Shown: positions 1-13,143, counted from the first letter of the stretch. The stretch: 64,000 nucleotides of DNA from Chimonanthus salicifolius (GCA_013350335.1 CM023537.1:8485438-8549437), one strand, 5' to 3'. The notes: a model not told the origin generated them from the sequence alone. Numbers and translations are program-made.

Positions 1-211
1 TTATAGCTTGTAAAATCATGGCTTGATCAATCTGATTATAGTGATTTTTGGTACACCAACATATTAAAAGAAAAACCACTGCAACAAGTCCATCACCACT
101 TGATTTAGTGAACATTACATTCTAGATATGTCTAATAATACATGACACAATACAAGAGTGAGTATTTCATTACATAAGATGGTAGTCACTACTATTCTTT
201 CAGTACAAGAG

Positions 212-337
212 TGAGTTCAGTTTTTATTCTACTCAAAAGGGCCACTCCTCGTAGAGTTACCCGATGTGTATGGATGAAAAGGGTTTCACATATTCCAAAA
301 AGTACCCGGATGTTCTAAGAGACCTAAACACATTAAT
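212..337 (+). repeat. SINE family B fragment
   Basis: Matches the 3' two-thirds of the complete SINE at 24935-25142: the shared series is 'gggccactc..', 'acccgatgtgt', 'ttcacatattcc' and 'ctaagagacctaaacac'. The 5' tRNA-like part is not clear. It is flanked on the right by a hAT MITE. Confidence 0.6.
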
Positions 338-700
338 TAGGCGCTGAAATTAGGGCATGGGTCAGTTTTCTAAAACCCAACCCGACCCAAGTTATTAATA
401 CATGGAATCCGAACTTTTGACCCGGACGTCGTGACTCGACCTGATCCGAATTATATCCCTACCCGACCCGCATTTTGAACTTACTTTATCCAACTTTTTA
501 CTGAATCGGGTTGGATTTGATCGGATTGGATTAGATTAACTTAAAAATTTCTCAACCCAACCCGACCGGAATTCAATGAGGGTTTCTGATTTCTCAACCC
601 GACCCGACCGGCTGACCCGACTTTCATAACCCGACCCTGCATAATTTTCAGGTCGGGTCATGCGGTTTAAGGCCAAAACCCGACCCGTGTTTCACCCCTA
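338..700. mobile_element. hAT-type MITE rich in GGGTCGGGT/ACCCGACCC
   Basis: A 363-bp element whose ends are inverted copies (left taggcgctgaaattaggg..gggtc; right gacccgtgtttcacccct a). It is packed with acccgacc/gggtcggg units. It is flanked by acattaat and acatcgat, an 8-bp duplication with two mismatches, as expected for hAT elements. It has no coding capacity. A relative is at 60491-60858. Confidence 0.6.
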
Positions 701-771
701 ACATCGATCATAAAAGAAAGACTCTTTCTACATCAACACGAACTTGGTTACTATAAAATTACCAAATTTAC

Positions 772-3700
772 CTGTTGAGCTTGAGATTCCTCTTGGCATA
801 GATATCCTGTAATGCCGGAGAATCATAAGGAATTTCCACATCCAAGGTTCTAGCAATTTCAAGTAGTGAAGGGAATGCGACTTCAAAGCCAATGGGCATG
901 TGCTCATCGTCCTCTTCTTTGAGTTTACTCATGTTGTCTTTGAGAAACGAAACTCCTGCCAAATGGAAAATCCAATTTCTTAGATTCATCAACTCGTTTG
1001 ATCTCTACATACTAAACGAGCTGTCAACTCAGAAAAACTCACTGAGTTTCTCGAGTTGATCAGCTTATAAGCTGCATTTACTACAAATGGACTATTTTGA
1101 TACCTTTTTGGCAATTTCAGGACAAATGTTCCACGACTTCAGAGCAACAACACAAGCCAATGTGTTGATTATCCGATCATGAGCAGTAAAAAATTGGTGA
1201 TCGCCCCATGAACCGTCGGAGAGTTGATTGTCAACAATCCATTGAAGGCTAGAAGGGAACTGAGGAGCACCAGAAGCATGTATATCCTCAACCAGGGCGA
1301 CCCATGCCGTGTCGTAGGCAGATATGCTTATTTCTCCATCATCCATCGAACTCAACATCGACTTGATCGCGTCGATTCTCCAACTTATCTCATTTGATTC
1401 CGGGGCCTAAAGCACCACAACAAAACCGTAGCTCGTTTTCGTTACAATCAAAAGAATTTCTCTAATTTGTAGAGAGATAAACTTAATCATGCTTTATCAA
1501 CTTGAAATCAGTACAATCAATATCACAAATAGCGGCGATGTTTTCATACTTTTTTTTTAAGATCAAGGTATCCAAGCGTCCCACCTGAATAATCCTTAGA
1601 GCATGTGTAAGCCTCTAAATGCACACGCCGAGTTCAAAACTAAGAGAAGTGACTTTTTTATATTGAGAGGAGCAGTGCTGTCTCGACTATAAATTGAGGT
1701 TTAAGGCAAAAAATCTAAACGAAGCCTTCTTGGTATTTAAGATATTATTACAAATAATATTTAATTATATATAACCAAAAAAAAAATTGAAGTTAATGCG
1801 ACTATGCGTCTATGTTGTAACTGAAAAAGGGTTGAGGTAATATATTATGCATCTATGTGGTATCTAAAAGGAGTTTTATGGTAATATACTATGCGATAAC
1901 TAAAAAATTGGGCCTTCCTAACCGTGGGCCTCAGGTAGGTTGCCTTTTTAGCTTATCGGTTAAGCCGGGCCTGGAGAGGAGCTTGATCTCAAGACCTCCC
2001 ACAAACAAGGATGAAAATGGACCATCAAGCTAACCCCTCAGGGTTGGCGATATTTTTATACTGACCACGTTTTTATCGGTAAAATATCATTACCGTGTTC
2101 ATAACGCGTATTTATCGACATTGTCGTAGACTTATGATAATTTTGATAAAATTATAATAATGGTAATATTTCGATAAATTTCTTATTAAAATTTTAATTT
2201 TATTAATATTTTAATTTATTATATTTTATTATTTTTTAAATATTATATTTTTAGTGAGATTTTTCTATTAATTACACGGTCAAAATTTGTAAATATTTCG
2301 GTCTTATAATTGCCTTTAATATCCCAAAAACAGTATTTATGACAATAAGAACAATCATAAGTCAAGTTCGTAAATTTAAGTTCCATCTAAATACAATTTG
2401 GCTGGCATGGGCTTGGCTCGGGTTTGAACTTCATGTTCATCCAAGCCCAGCTCAAACTTCAAGGTGGCAATATCAAGCTCGAGCTCAACTCCAATAGTTT
2501 TGACTTTGTCTTTGTATTTGTTTATTTTTCTCTTAGTTTAGCTTAAGCTCAAGTAAGTTGTTGCCAATCTCAATTCTCAACTAGTACATGACCCAATGGG
2601 CTTTGTTTTATTTTTAGTCTTAAAAATTAAGTGTTAAGATAATTAAATGAGTCTTAATATTTTATGTCTTAATACCTCTAAATGATAATCTATCTAACTT
2701 TTTAATCATAGTTAACTTGAATTAGTCAGAGCAAATACCTTGATTATAGCTTTCTCTTCTTCATTCAAGAGCGTTTCTGGCCACTCCACGATGGATATAC
2801 GACTCTGAACTGCATCTGCGAATCAGGTGTAAAAATTAGTGCGAGTCATTTCATATAAGATTCACTTATTTTTATAAATTCAAACTACTCAGAAATAATT
2901 TTTTATTTAAATTTAGATTAAAATGATCGATTTTTTTTATTGTCTGATTCAACATCAAAAATAAAAATATTGACTATTTTAATTTTAAGAAATTAAGAGT
3001 TGAAATGATTTAATGAACTCTATTTAAAAAAAAAATTATAAGCTCCCCAATTATCCATTTAATTATTTAATTCTTTTGATTACAGAACAAGTCCCACCTT
3101 GGAACATTGCTTGTCACTTCTTGAGATTTTTAGCAATTGGCTGCACTTGCTCAATATGCATATAAAGGGAAAGCAACAAAATATCTGCATTTTTGTCAGG
3201 CACAGGACCTGATGTGGATTTTTTTTTAAGATAAACTTAGACCAGTGAATCTTTTTTAAAAAAAAATGACTTTTTTATGTTCACTTTATACATTTTGAAT
3301 TAAGTATAATAAATAAAGATATTTATTTAATAACTCATTTTAATTATAAAAATTATAAATTAACATATGACTCAATAAATTTTATTTATAATAATTTAAT
3401 AGTTCTGATGAATAAATTGTATAAATAGATGAAGCCCACAATCACTCTGTCTTGGTATGTTGTAGACAATAAATACTATATTTTTTTAATACTAAAGTGT
3501 CTACATATTTTAGGTAGGAGAGACTTTAACTTACTAATCTTTGGAATACATGTAGTCTTTGTAACACACTTGACTCTGTTTGGATGACATGTAAAGGGGG
3601 TAATCCTCTTTCCTTCCATTTTTATCTCTTTTCTTTTATTTTTATAAATTCATTTTAAATAAAGAATATTCATAATATTCAAGATAACTCTTGATTAAAT

Positions 3701-5029
3701 GTAACTTTGATAACCTCAATAAAATTTACCTCTCATCCAAACACAATTTAGGAAAGAAGTGGCAGTTGAAATTAATTATGAATCGAACTTAAAGATCTTG
3801 AGATTGGCCTTGTACCTTGCGAGACATGAAGCTTGGGCAATGATGCTTTGTATCTGGAACAAGGGCCCATGAATTGTACTCGTTCCAGACACGTCCTGAA
3901 GAAGCAAACACCTGAAACAGAAGAATGTGTTGATTGTGACGTCTTCATTAAGTATCAACAATATTTATCTCATTATTCAACTTTAAATTAAATACCAAAA
4001 ATTAAAATAATATAAAAAATCAACTTTGAACATTATTATATTTCATATCATTTATTGCTTAATTGTAATCTTTTTTCAAAATATATATATATATAATTTT
4101 TTTTTTAAATTTTCATATAAAAAACTGTAGAAAACTCAACATAAATCAGTTGAACCAATATAGTAAAAACATCACAAAGACTTTTGTAATACCATATGCT
4201 AAGTAGGTAGAGCTCATTTCTTTGAAAATATAGAATATTTATTGATAAATGATGGATTTGTTATATATAATGAGTTACATATTTTAAAATAATTGTATTT
4301 AAATTGATACTTAGAATATTAAAGTTTTATATGTTTTATTTATTTATTTTGATAAAGAATTATTCGTTTAGAATTCAAAGGGATTTTAAAGAATCACTTT
4401 ACTACAAAGAATCATTCTCTCTAAAATTCTTTCAAGATAAAAGTCCTGAGTTTTCAAGATTTCCAGCGCAAAATACGAGAAAATTCTTTCTGCGTAAGCA
4501 AACAGAGAAAATTTTGGTCTCCTGGAAAACAACATTCCGCGTAAAAAATACTCTCATCAAATTCAGACACTGAATTTGATGTTTTCAAAAAAAAAAGAAA
4601 AGATAAAAGATACTGTTATTTTTGTATTTCTTAATAAATGATTATAAAGCTAGCGGTGTTATCGATTTGATTTGAAAGAATCTCAACGAGAATTCAAATA
4701 AAAGAAAATTATAATATCAAGTAAAACGAGAATTTTCGCAATTTGTATTAAAAAATATAAAAAACAGAGAGACAGTGAGGAAACTTCCGATCATTTTATC
4801 TCCTTTACTATTATTTTTGAAATTGCAGAGAAGAATTCGTACCTGAGAAGATCTCCGCCGGGGCGGACAGTTGCAAGCTGAGTAGAAGTCCACTCGCTTT
4901 GCGACGGCGACGGATGGAGGAACGCGGTGGAGAGTTACCGGATACGCCATTTTCCAGCAGCCTGAGACCTGATGGAACGGCTGAGGGGGACAGAGCGGGA
5001 TTTAACGAGAGGAAGCGAGGATGCGACAT
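772..5029 (-). CDS. CPS: Class II diterpene cyclase (ent-copalyl diphosphate synthase type), 5' part
   Basis: Likely converts geranylgeranyl diphosphate to copalyl diphosphate in plastids (gibberellin or specialised diterpene pathway). Five exons read on the minus strand: 5029-4843, 3911-3816, 2815-2739, 1406-1104 and 955-772, all with GT-AG borders. Exon 1 encodes a Ser/Pro/Arg-rich leader from the ATG at 5029, consistent with a plastid transit peptide. Exon 4 holds the family hallmark SAYDTAWVAL (about residues 149-158) and FPSSLQWIVDNQLSDGSWGD. Exon 5 holds EEDDEHMPIGFEVAFPSLL and PYDSPALQDIYAKRNLKL, strongly CPS-like rather than kaurene-synthase-like. The catalytic DxDD exon is not in the window; no further exon is visible in 1-771, so the gene runs off the left edge or is truncated. 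Oddity: exon 4 ends in phase 0 but exon 5 needs one preceding base, so the 4/5 junction is out of frame by one. Exons 1-4 join in frame (221 codons). Confidence 0.85.
1553..1645 (-). repeat. SINE family B fragment in CPS intron 3
   Basis: Reverse-strand copy: a T-run, then 'gatcaaggtatccaagcgtc', 'aatccttagagcatgtgtaagcct' and a degraded tail. It lies between exons 3 and 4 of the diterpene cyclase gene. The 5' part is lost. Confidence 0.5.
3572..3752. mobile_element. Short MITE in CPS intron 2
   Basis: Ends are inverted repeats around 'ctgtttggatga' (left) and 'ctcatccaaacac' (right), with an AT-rich, non-coding centre. The GTTTGGAT terminal type recurs at 24048-24195. Confidence 0.4.
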
Positions 5030-6246
5030 AAACCTCTGGCGAAGAGATTCCCGCGAAGCAGTAAAGGCATCCTCTTCCGTAAGTCGCGATCTTTCAACTT
5101 TCTCTTTAATTTATCATATCGCCAAAGTATCGGGGTATTGATTTTCTCTTTTGCTGACAAAGAAACGGAGGTGAAAAAAGTTTTACGGCGGATTGTGACG
5201 CTATTAGGATTTAGACATTTAGGAGATGAATTACAGTGTGCGTCGCCAGCTAGTGTTGCGCTAATGGTGGAAATTCATTGAAATTATGGGCATTATTATG
5301 GAAATCTGAATCATTTATTCCTCAGTCTAAATCATTATAAAAGGTGACAAAATCAATCTAAATAAATATTTTATTACTTATGTTAATTGTATGAAATAGC
5401 AACAATATCTTATGAAAATAATTTTTTAGTCTATTTATATATAAAGAGATAATTTATGTATGTCAAATGAATCTTGTTTGTCTGTTAATTGAATGACTGT
5501 GATTTATTTCTATGTTAATAAATAAGAAGACAAAATTCATCTAAAAACAATTAAACAATAGAAATAAAGATTTTAAAATTTGATGGGTTGAAAGAATTTA
5601 GTTCAATTTTATTATATATTATATAAAAATAGAGAAAATTCATATAAAAATCAACTAAAATATAGATAAGGAGATTATATGATTATATTTGGTAATTTTG
5701 AAGGATACAATCCAGATTCTTTTATATTAATATTTAAAAATAAAAAATTTATAAACAAAATATGTAAATTAAAGAAAAGTATTCTCTATAAAATTTTAAC
5801 TATGCGCGTACATCAATGTGATTGTGTGCCTAAATTTAATATAAAGGTCAGATTTAATATCATTTTGGACACCTTATATTTCAATATCAATTAGCTAAAT
5901 TTTTTTTTTGATACATTAAATTTCAAGAACAGAAAATATTTTGCTCATAACTCTGAAGTTATTAGTATAACATTTTGAAGCATCACATATTGGTTGAGAT
6001 TTTGAATTTTAGCCACTTCTTACTGCTAGAAGGGCAACTAGGCCTGGGCCTATAAAAACCCAAAGAAATTTGGGTTCGGGTTGATCAAAGCTCAAGTTGG
6101 CTCACTTTTGGGCCCAAAATATGATGTCTGACTTAGAATTTGAGTTGGGCTCAGCTTTGAACTTAATTTGACCTGAAATTATGAATTGGAGTCATATTTT
6201 ACATGTAAATATAAAATTTATGTAACATAGAACTTATATTTCTATC
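5030..6246. other. Intergenic, upstream of the CPS gene
   Basis: Upstream (minus-strand promoter side) of the diterpene cyclase gene. The first 250 bp are comparatively GC-richer and may include leader sequence; the rest is AT-rich. No convincing gene, TATA box or RNA gene was seen. About 6030-6190 is a degenerate 'gggcc/gcccaa' stretch. Confidence 0.4.
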
Positions 6247-6413
6247 CACATAGTGTAGCTAAACTGGTTGCCTCCCGCCTCAGGAAGAGGAAGGTTACGG
6301 ATTCGAACTCTTATGGCCTAACTTTGGTGTACCCTAGGAGCAGTGGGCTCACCCATGGGGATTTTGCATTGGGTATCCCGCGGTTTCCCACACCTAAATT
6401 AAAAAAAAAAAAA
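6247..6413 (+). repeat. tRNA-derived SINE, family A
   Basis: A 167-bp unit with a Pol III A box (gtagctaaactggttgcc), a B box (ggattcgaactc) about 35 bp later, a body containing 'ctaactttggtgtaccctag', and a terminal A-run. It closely matches 14371-14536. Confidence 0.75.
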
Positions 6414-6857
6414 TCTGAGCCCAAATAAACCCCCATATAGCCCTACAATTTCAATTTGGTTTGAACTTAGATTTGATTAATTTCAGTTAAATACGACTAG
6501 GGTTCAAATACTTTAAAGGCCTAAGCTCAAAATCTGGACTAGCCTGCATGAGTTGGAATGCATCATGTTTCATCTAAAATGGGACCTCTAATATAGGTGC
6601 TATTCATTCTAGTACAAGTTATAAAAGAGAGCAAGTAATTGTTGTACAAGTTTGAAATAAATTTTAATTGATGCACTCAAAGCTATTTTATTTGATATAT
6701 ATATTGTTAAGTTCATTTGAAACAATTATTCCTCTTTAAATCATGATAAAATAAAATAAAAATAGCATGGTTAGACAATCATGATATCGTGGAATGCACA
6801 ATATTGAAAAGTCAAATAACACGACCAAATAATATAGGTGTTTGCAATATTTTTCTT

Positions 6858-7032
6858 ATGACCAAGGTGTCCTAGGTCTCGTAGAGCACTCGACTAATCA
6901 TTGAGACATATATAAGCATTCTTATCCGCACACATCAGATAACTCTAAGGGGAGTGGTCCTTTAGATTGGAATACGAACTAAACTTAGGACTCTCACTTC
7001 CTCAGACGAATTCTTGATCATTAATCTAACCC
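6858..7032 (-). repeat. SINE family B, reverse strand
   Basis: Reading the minus strand gives the family order: a damaged B box region, 'ggaccactcccctta', 'tgtgtgcggataagaatgctt', 'gattagtcgagtgctctacg', then 'acctaggacaccttgg'. It lacks a clean A tail. Confidence 0.6.
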
Positions 7033-8105
7033 TTTTGAGTTGTTCGCAGTTTAAACGTCTATCAAAATTAATTAGGTAGGATGTTTTATCCATTTCATGT
7101 AGAATACCCTCAGCTAGCAAAATGATGAAAAGCAAGGTACGAAAGAAATGGGTTTTTCCTTGGATGAATGGGCCGCAAGTTCATTGTGTCCAACAACTTT
7201 TGAAAGAATTAACTTCTCTTTAATTGGATGGGCCATCAACAACAAGCCCTTTTATGCATCCAAGGCCCAACACGGGCATTTATTTTTTAAAACAGAGACC
7301 AAATATAAGGGTTTGGAATAAGATTAATTTAGTTAAATGATCAGATTGTTGTATACTCAAGCTAAGATTGGACCCATTGGGCCAAGATGCTGAGATTGTT
7401 CAGGATTTTCAACTAATGGATTCTGTTTGGTCAAGTTTAAGTGGGTCAATTAGACCAAAACTTTTAAATCCTAAGTCTATTTCTTAAACAATTCATCCAT
7501 CGAAACTACTTCATTTTGCTCCAATTCTCGGAGTTTACTACCTTGTCATAAGGTTCAAATCATAGTTAAAAATATCCAGTTGATACTGATACGTATCGGT
7601 TGATATTTTATTAAAAAAATTAAATTCATTCAGCCATTACTTATATATTAATATACATAGATGATTATATAGATTAAAACTCTAATAAAATATTATCTCC
7701 ATCAATTAAAGATTAATTCAAATTTGAATAAGATGAACATAATATTATCTCCATCCTGTTAATCCTAAAGGGGACAAAGCCAAAACCAAGACGACAAAAC
7801 AAACTAGTTGTGAAAGGTCCAAATAAGCGAGCAACAAAATCCAAAAGATTAACAAGGTTAAGAAGAAAAAGATAAATAAATAAAGCAACTTCCCCAACTT
7901 GGGCAAAGGATAAAACAACCAAACAATTACAAGCATATCAATAATACACTCATTTAAAGAAGCAAAGTAAACAATTAGTGAAGATAAAGAAGAACTTGTT
8001 AGAAAGAGTTTTAAAGTGAAGATAGTTAAAAGTAAAAAAAGCTTTAGCTTTGATTAGTTGTTCATTATCATCAGTTAACATAATTTAATAATTTTTAATA
8101 AATCA

Positions 8106-8107
<2 letters not shown>
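7033..8107. other. Intergenic, AT-rich
   Basis: No gene recognised. 7713-7936 contains overlapping hydrophobic minus-strand open frames made from low-complexity sequence, which I do not regard as coding. Confidence 0.3.

Positions 8108-8162
<55 letters not shown>
8108..8162. repeat. (AT)n microsatellite
   Basis: About 27 uninterrupted AT units directly before a degraded SINE A copy. Confidence 0.95.
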
Positions 8163-8164
<2 letters not shown>

Positions 8165-8184
8165 CACCTATAAAAGTTAACTCA

Positions 8185-8346
8185 CATACACGCTCTGCCA
8201 AAATTCTGTCTCAGGAAGTGAGATGGTGCGAATTCGAATCCCTATGGTGTAACTCGGTTGCTATCTTATAGGGATGTGGGATGTCACTCGAAAGGGAGAT
8301 TTAGTAGGGCTGTGCTCGAAGTTCCTCATCTCATTAACAAAAAAGG
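8185..8346 (+). repeat. Degraded SINE family A copy
   Basis: Contains 'tctcaggaagtgagatggtgcg', a B box (gaattcgaatccc), 'tatggtgtaactcggttg', and the 3' module 'agatttagtagggctgtg' ending in an A-rich tail. The A box region is poor. Confidence 0.55.
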
Positions 8347-8599
8347 AAAATGTATTTTTTTATACTTTTTCAATTTATTAAGTGACTGCACAAATCAGTT
8401 TTCAAAAATTGAGGGTCCTTAAATTTGAAGGGCTACCAATCTCAAGAAGCCAAGCTACATGGTTAGGAAAATTAATAATATTATAACTAATTTAGAACAT
8501 ACATCAATAAGAATAGAAAGATAACTAAATTGTGTCTAGAGAATGAAAACGATTAGGTGTTGTATTGACATGCCAAATAAGTGTGGGAAAACAAAGCTG

Positions 8600-8602
<3 letters not shown>

Positions 8603-8641
<39 letters not shown>
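8603..8641. repeat. (AT)n microsatellite
   Basis: About 19 AT units. Confidence 0.95.
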
Positions 8642-8644
<3 letters not shown>

Positions 8645-8679
8645 ATTGATTAATAGAAAGGAAGACACGGTTTTTCAAG

Positions 8680-8744
8680 TAACGATTAATTAGGTTTTAG
8701 TAGAACTGTGTCTAAGTTTTCCATTTGTTACTCCAAAAAAAATT
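8680..8744 (+). repeat. SINE family A 3' end fragment
   Basis: The string 'ttttagtagaactgtgtctaag..ccatttgttactcc' plus an A-run matches the 3' module of the copies ending at 8346 and 42533. Confidence 0.5.
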
Positions 8745-11370
8745 ATATAAATTATTATTATTATATTTTAATAGAACTTAAATCCCCACTTGAAAGCAAA
8801 ATCGAGTCTAAAAGAAGGTGTTAAACTTGAGATTGAGACTTTACATTGACTTTACACTTTGCTTAATTGAAATATGAAATTAAATTTTAAAGTAGATTTT
8901 AGATTCACCTAACCTAAATATATTAATCTATTTACGTATTCAAACGGCAAGCTGGGCTTTTTATCTATATAAATGGACAAGATTGGACTTTAGCCTAAAA
9001 TGGTCTCACCGTCTCACAACCTACGATCCTAAGAATCAGCTTACAAATATCAAGGTTGTTTATTGAATGGTTAGGATCACTCTATTTAGATTATCTTAGC
9101 AAAATGGCCCATCAATTATGTGAATAGAGTAGATCCATGATGTGACTGTCAAAATTTGAAAATACACTTCACTTTAATTATTTTTTTAGTGAACATCGAA
9201 AAACTTTCATTAAAAGAGAAGAGAGTAAAAGATATAAGAGGTCTAAAAACATTAGACCAAAAGGAAAATAAACAACAAAAAAGCAAAAGGAAATTAAGAG
9301 AGAGGGCTAAAAACTAGAAAGTCAAAAGAAGAAGACGCCACCAATTATTTGATTAAACACTTCACTTTAATGATTTGACCATTCATCTTTTAACCACGTG
9401 TAAAAAATGTGGTCGATAAGGCCGTAATGTACTAGGAAAGTAATGCATCAATGCATTGTGACCAAGGTCCGAACGGCTGACAGACAGGCTCAGATGGGTG
9501 CAAATGGGTTACAGACAGATGTTTACGGACGTATTGAAGCCGATACATGTCGGTTTACTGGTACGGGTGTAACGGCCGCATGTATCGATGAACTAGCTTT
9601 TTTAACCCATAACATACCTATGATATAAAATACGATCGATCTGTGATGCATACCATACATGCATAGGTCGATGTGCACTTTATTTATCAGTCATGTCATC
9701 ATTTTACAATATAAAAAATAGAGTATAGTATGCTAAAATAGGCAGATACAGCCATTACGACCAATTTTTTATATTTTAAAAAACACTCTATTTAACAATT
9801 TTCACTTTGAATTCTTTAATAAATTCTTGTACATTTGAAAGGTATTTTTCATTTCAACTTCATTTTTTTCAAATTTGTTCATTTTTTAGTTTCTTTTACC
9901 TTTTTTCATCTATAATAAAATCCCCATTTGGGAGGTTTTTAAGAAAAATGTAATGAAATATTGAAATGCATTAGGTGGTTATAGAATTGAATGAAAACAC
10001 CTGTGATTGAGATAATTTATATAGTATTTGTGCAATTCTCTTAATTGTTCAATGTTTTCATGAAAATAATATTGTTTATAAAAAATTTATGAATTATAAT
10101 AGAAAATACCGAATTTTTTATAAAGTGTTCACTAATAGTGGGTTTCTGTCATAGAAATTTTCAGTGCTTTTTATAAATTTTTAACATTTTTTTTTTTATA
10201 TTGACATCCTAAAATCATTAAGATCTAAGTGACATTCACCGATGGATAAAAACAAATTAACCAAAATTGGATTAAAATTGTTTAAATTTAACTCACCCAT
10301 ATCAATCTATGGATATGACTTTCGTACTTGGGGCTTTTTTACAATTGTATAGAAGATGAGGATAGAACTGTTGTGAGGGTTAATTTCAGAACTTTTTTTT
10401 TTAGAGTTTTCGTGATAAATTGGAAAGAATGAACTTTTCACTTAATCATTAGTTCATGAATTGATTTGTTTTTATTTAATAAATGCAACAAATTGAAAAT
10501 CTTCAAAGATCAAATGAGATTTGTAGATATAGAGCGGATATGGCCTTCTCTATTTTTAGAATTCATGAACATTTACAACGAGACACCGTCTTGATCTCTA
10601 TTTCTCTCTCTTTGTCTTGATATTAAGAATGATTCCCATAAAAGCTGCAACTCTCATCATCATCACCTAATTTTTTTTTTAATTAAAAAAGTGACATGGC
10701 AAATCTTAGACCACTCATTTCCTTCCTTGCCAAACTCTACATGCTCAAAGAGAGATGATTTCTTTCCCATGTGGAAATTTGTCATCTTGTCATGTCATCG
10801 TTGATGTGGCTTCCATGCGTACAATGATACAGTTGATGAGGTGGATTTTCGTTCATATGGGTGTCATGCAATGCATTCCAATGATGCCATTTGGAAGTCC
10901 AAATCATTATGCGCTGTTGTTTGGTTGATATCTCTCCTAACTCTGGAACCCTGATTGAGGTAAAACGTAATGCATTCGAACTTCATTCAAAATTTTAGAT
11001 CTTTATCAAGAGTCTCATCGTCTCTATGTGGGTCATCATCCACTTCTTGATCGATGGTTGTATCAACTCATAATATGGTTTTTATTAGATCTCTTATAAT
11101 TTTGGAAAAAAAGACAGTATCGATACTTTTCACCAATTGAATGATGACATATGTGTAGAAAGAGTGAGAAGACCCCCTCTTAAAAAACGAGAGTCTAAAT
11201 CAAAGCTTTATTAGGAATTATCATAAGACTCCATTTTGTCAATTGTATCTTTACACCTTATTTGATATTTAAAACTTGTGAAAATCATTAATAGGAGCAA
11301 CTTACAAAGAAAGGTGTAATGAATTGTGAATGGCCTCATATATTAACTCCATATCTTTCTCATCATTTTA
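8745..11370. other. Intergenic, no gene seen
   Basis: AT-rich DNA without a recognisable coding region. About 9430-9640 is GC-richer and holds a 61-codon plus-strand open frame with no family I recognise. Confidence 0.3.
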
Positions 11371-11910
11371 CTTTCATGAGTCGAAATTATTTTCATTCTA
11401 TGAATAAAAAAATTACGAAACAAACACTTCATAAATGGCCTGAATTTTAGAGGTTTTGTATTTATTTATTGATTTTACTTTCATGGCCTGAAATTATTTT
11501 CATTCTATAAATAAAAAACTTACGAAATAAACCTGAAATTATTTTCATTCTATAAATAAAAAACTTACGAGATAAACATTTCATAAATGGCCTGAATTTT
11601 AGAGGTTTTGTATTTATTTATTGATTTTACTTTCATGGCCTGAAATTATTTTCATTCTATAAATAAAAAACTTACGAGATAAACACTTCATAAATGGCCT
11701 GAATTTTAGAGGTTTTGTATTTATTTATTGATTTTATTTTCATGGCCTGAAATTATTTTCATTCTATAAATAAAAAACTTACGAGATATACATTTCATAA
11801 ATGGCCTGAATTTTAGAGGTTTTGTATTTATTTATTGATTTTACTTTCATGGCCTGAAATTATTTTCATTCTATAAATAAAAAACTTACGAAATAAACAC
11901 TTCACATAAG
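11371..11910 (+). repeat. 107-bp tandem repeat (minisatellite)
   Basis: The marker 'tcataaatggcctgaatttt' recurs at 11429, 11581, 11688 and 11795. The last three are exactly 107 bp apart. The first interval, 152 bp, equals one 107-bp unit plus a 45-bp internally deleted unit (around 11495-11540). Units are nearly identical, so the expansion is recent. Non-coding. Confidence 0.95.
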
Positions 11911-12579
11911 TCTTGAATATTTTGAAGTAATTTGTTGGTTGGTAACTTTATATCCAGAAGTAGTTTAGATCTCAAATTTATTTTATTGGATAATATTTTT
12001 AAAGTTTTAAGATATAACATAAATTCCATATTTTATTTTCTCTCACATTTTTAATGGATATATAGTTAAAAAGGTTAAGTATTCAACCTTCCAAAATCAT
12101 TTTTACATAAATCAATTTTTTGAGGATACACAGACATTACTAAATACCAATCTAAGTTCATCAACAAGGGCATTTTTTTTTTTTAATTTTAAGTTAACAA
12201 ATGTTATCACTATGTAATTTAAATATTCTATTGTATAGATATAATTTAAATAAGCTTCAAGCCTTTATTTGGAGCATTAGAAATCGAGATTAAATATTAT
12301 TAAATACTAATTAAGTGGGTCACAAAGGGCAAAGCACGTGCAATAAGTAATTGTTTATAATTTTAAAGTGGATGTGGCATAGAAGTTGTTCAAACCCCTT
12401 AAAAGAAATCAAATTTAATTATATTAGTACTCACTTTAGCTCCATTTTAAGTTCATCTCACTGTTAAATTAAATGCCCTTTCTAAGTTTGATTAAGAATA
12501 TTTAAGATGATTTCAACTTTTGAGGGCTTGATAATTTGGCTTAGTACCTGGATTAAGATTATATTTAATAAGCAATATT

Positions 12580-13143
12580 TGTAACGACCCGATGCGAACA
12601 CAAACCTTAAGGCTTGACTCAGTGTGATATTATCTGCTTTGGACCTCGCACACTGGCTCGAACCCGCACGGTTTTGTTCCTGGGCCCTGGCCCACATGGC
12701 CAAGCCCAAAAGGCCTCACACAAGAGTACATGGGGTGGCCTTCTAATATACCCCAACCCACATCACTTCACTACCGATGTGGGACTCCCACATTGGTGGT
12801 GTGGGCTGGGTATCACAATCACTCCCCCTAAAGCCTCGAGCCGTCCCCGGCTCGACCCGGTACAGTTCAACAACTCTAGGGAAGGAGGAAAGGCCCACAC
12901 AGTCCGAGTGTAGAATCTCGGCTCTGATACCAAATTTGTAACGACCCGACTCGAACACAGGGTTTAGGGCTTAACTCAGTGTGATATTGTCCGCTTTGGG
13001 CCTCGTACACAAGCTCAAACCCACTACGATTTTGTTCCTTGAGCCCTGACCCACATGGCCAGACCTAAAAGGCCTCACACAAGAGTACATGGGGTGGCCT
13101 TCTAATAGACCCCAACCCACATCGGTGTGTGCTGGGTATCACA
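12580..13143 (-). mobile_element. TRIM (miniature LTR retrotransposon), complete
   Basis: A 564-bp element with LTRs at 12580-12817 and 12937-13143, both starting TGTAACGACCC and ending TATCACA. Next to the right LTR is 'ggctctgatacca', the complement of the initiator-tRNA-Met primer site TGGTATCAGAGCC, so the element reads on the minus strand. It is flanked by a perfect 5-bp duplication ATATT (12575-12579 and 13144-13148). The internal part is only about 119 bp and codes for nothing. The left LTR is longer than the right owing to an indel near its promoter-distal end. Confidence 0.88.

Noticed and set aside
7713..7936. Hydrophobic minus-strand frames that look like a small membrane protein
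   Set aside because: Two overlapping frames are equally hydrophobic because the DNA is T-rich on that strand. There is no conserved motif.
9443..9628. 61-codon frame in a GC-richer patch
   Set aside because: No recognisable family, no intron signals, and the base bias fits an old repeat.
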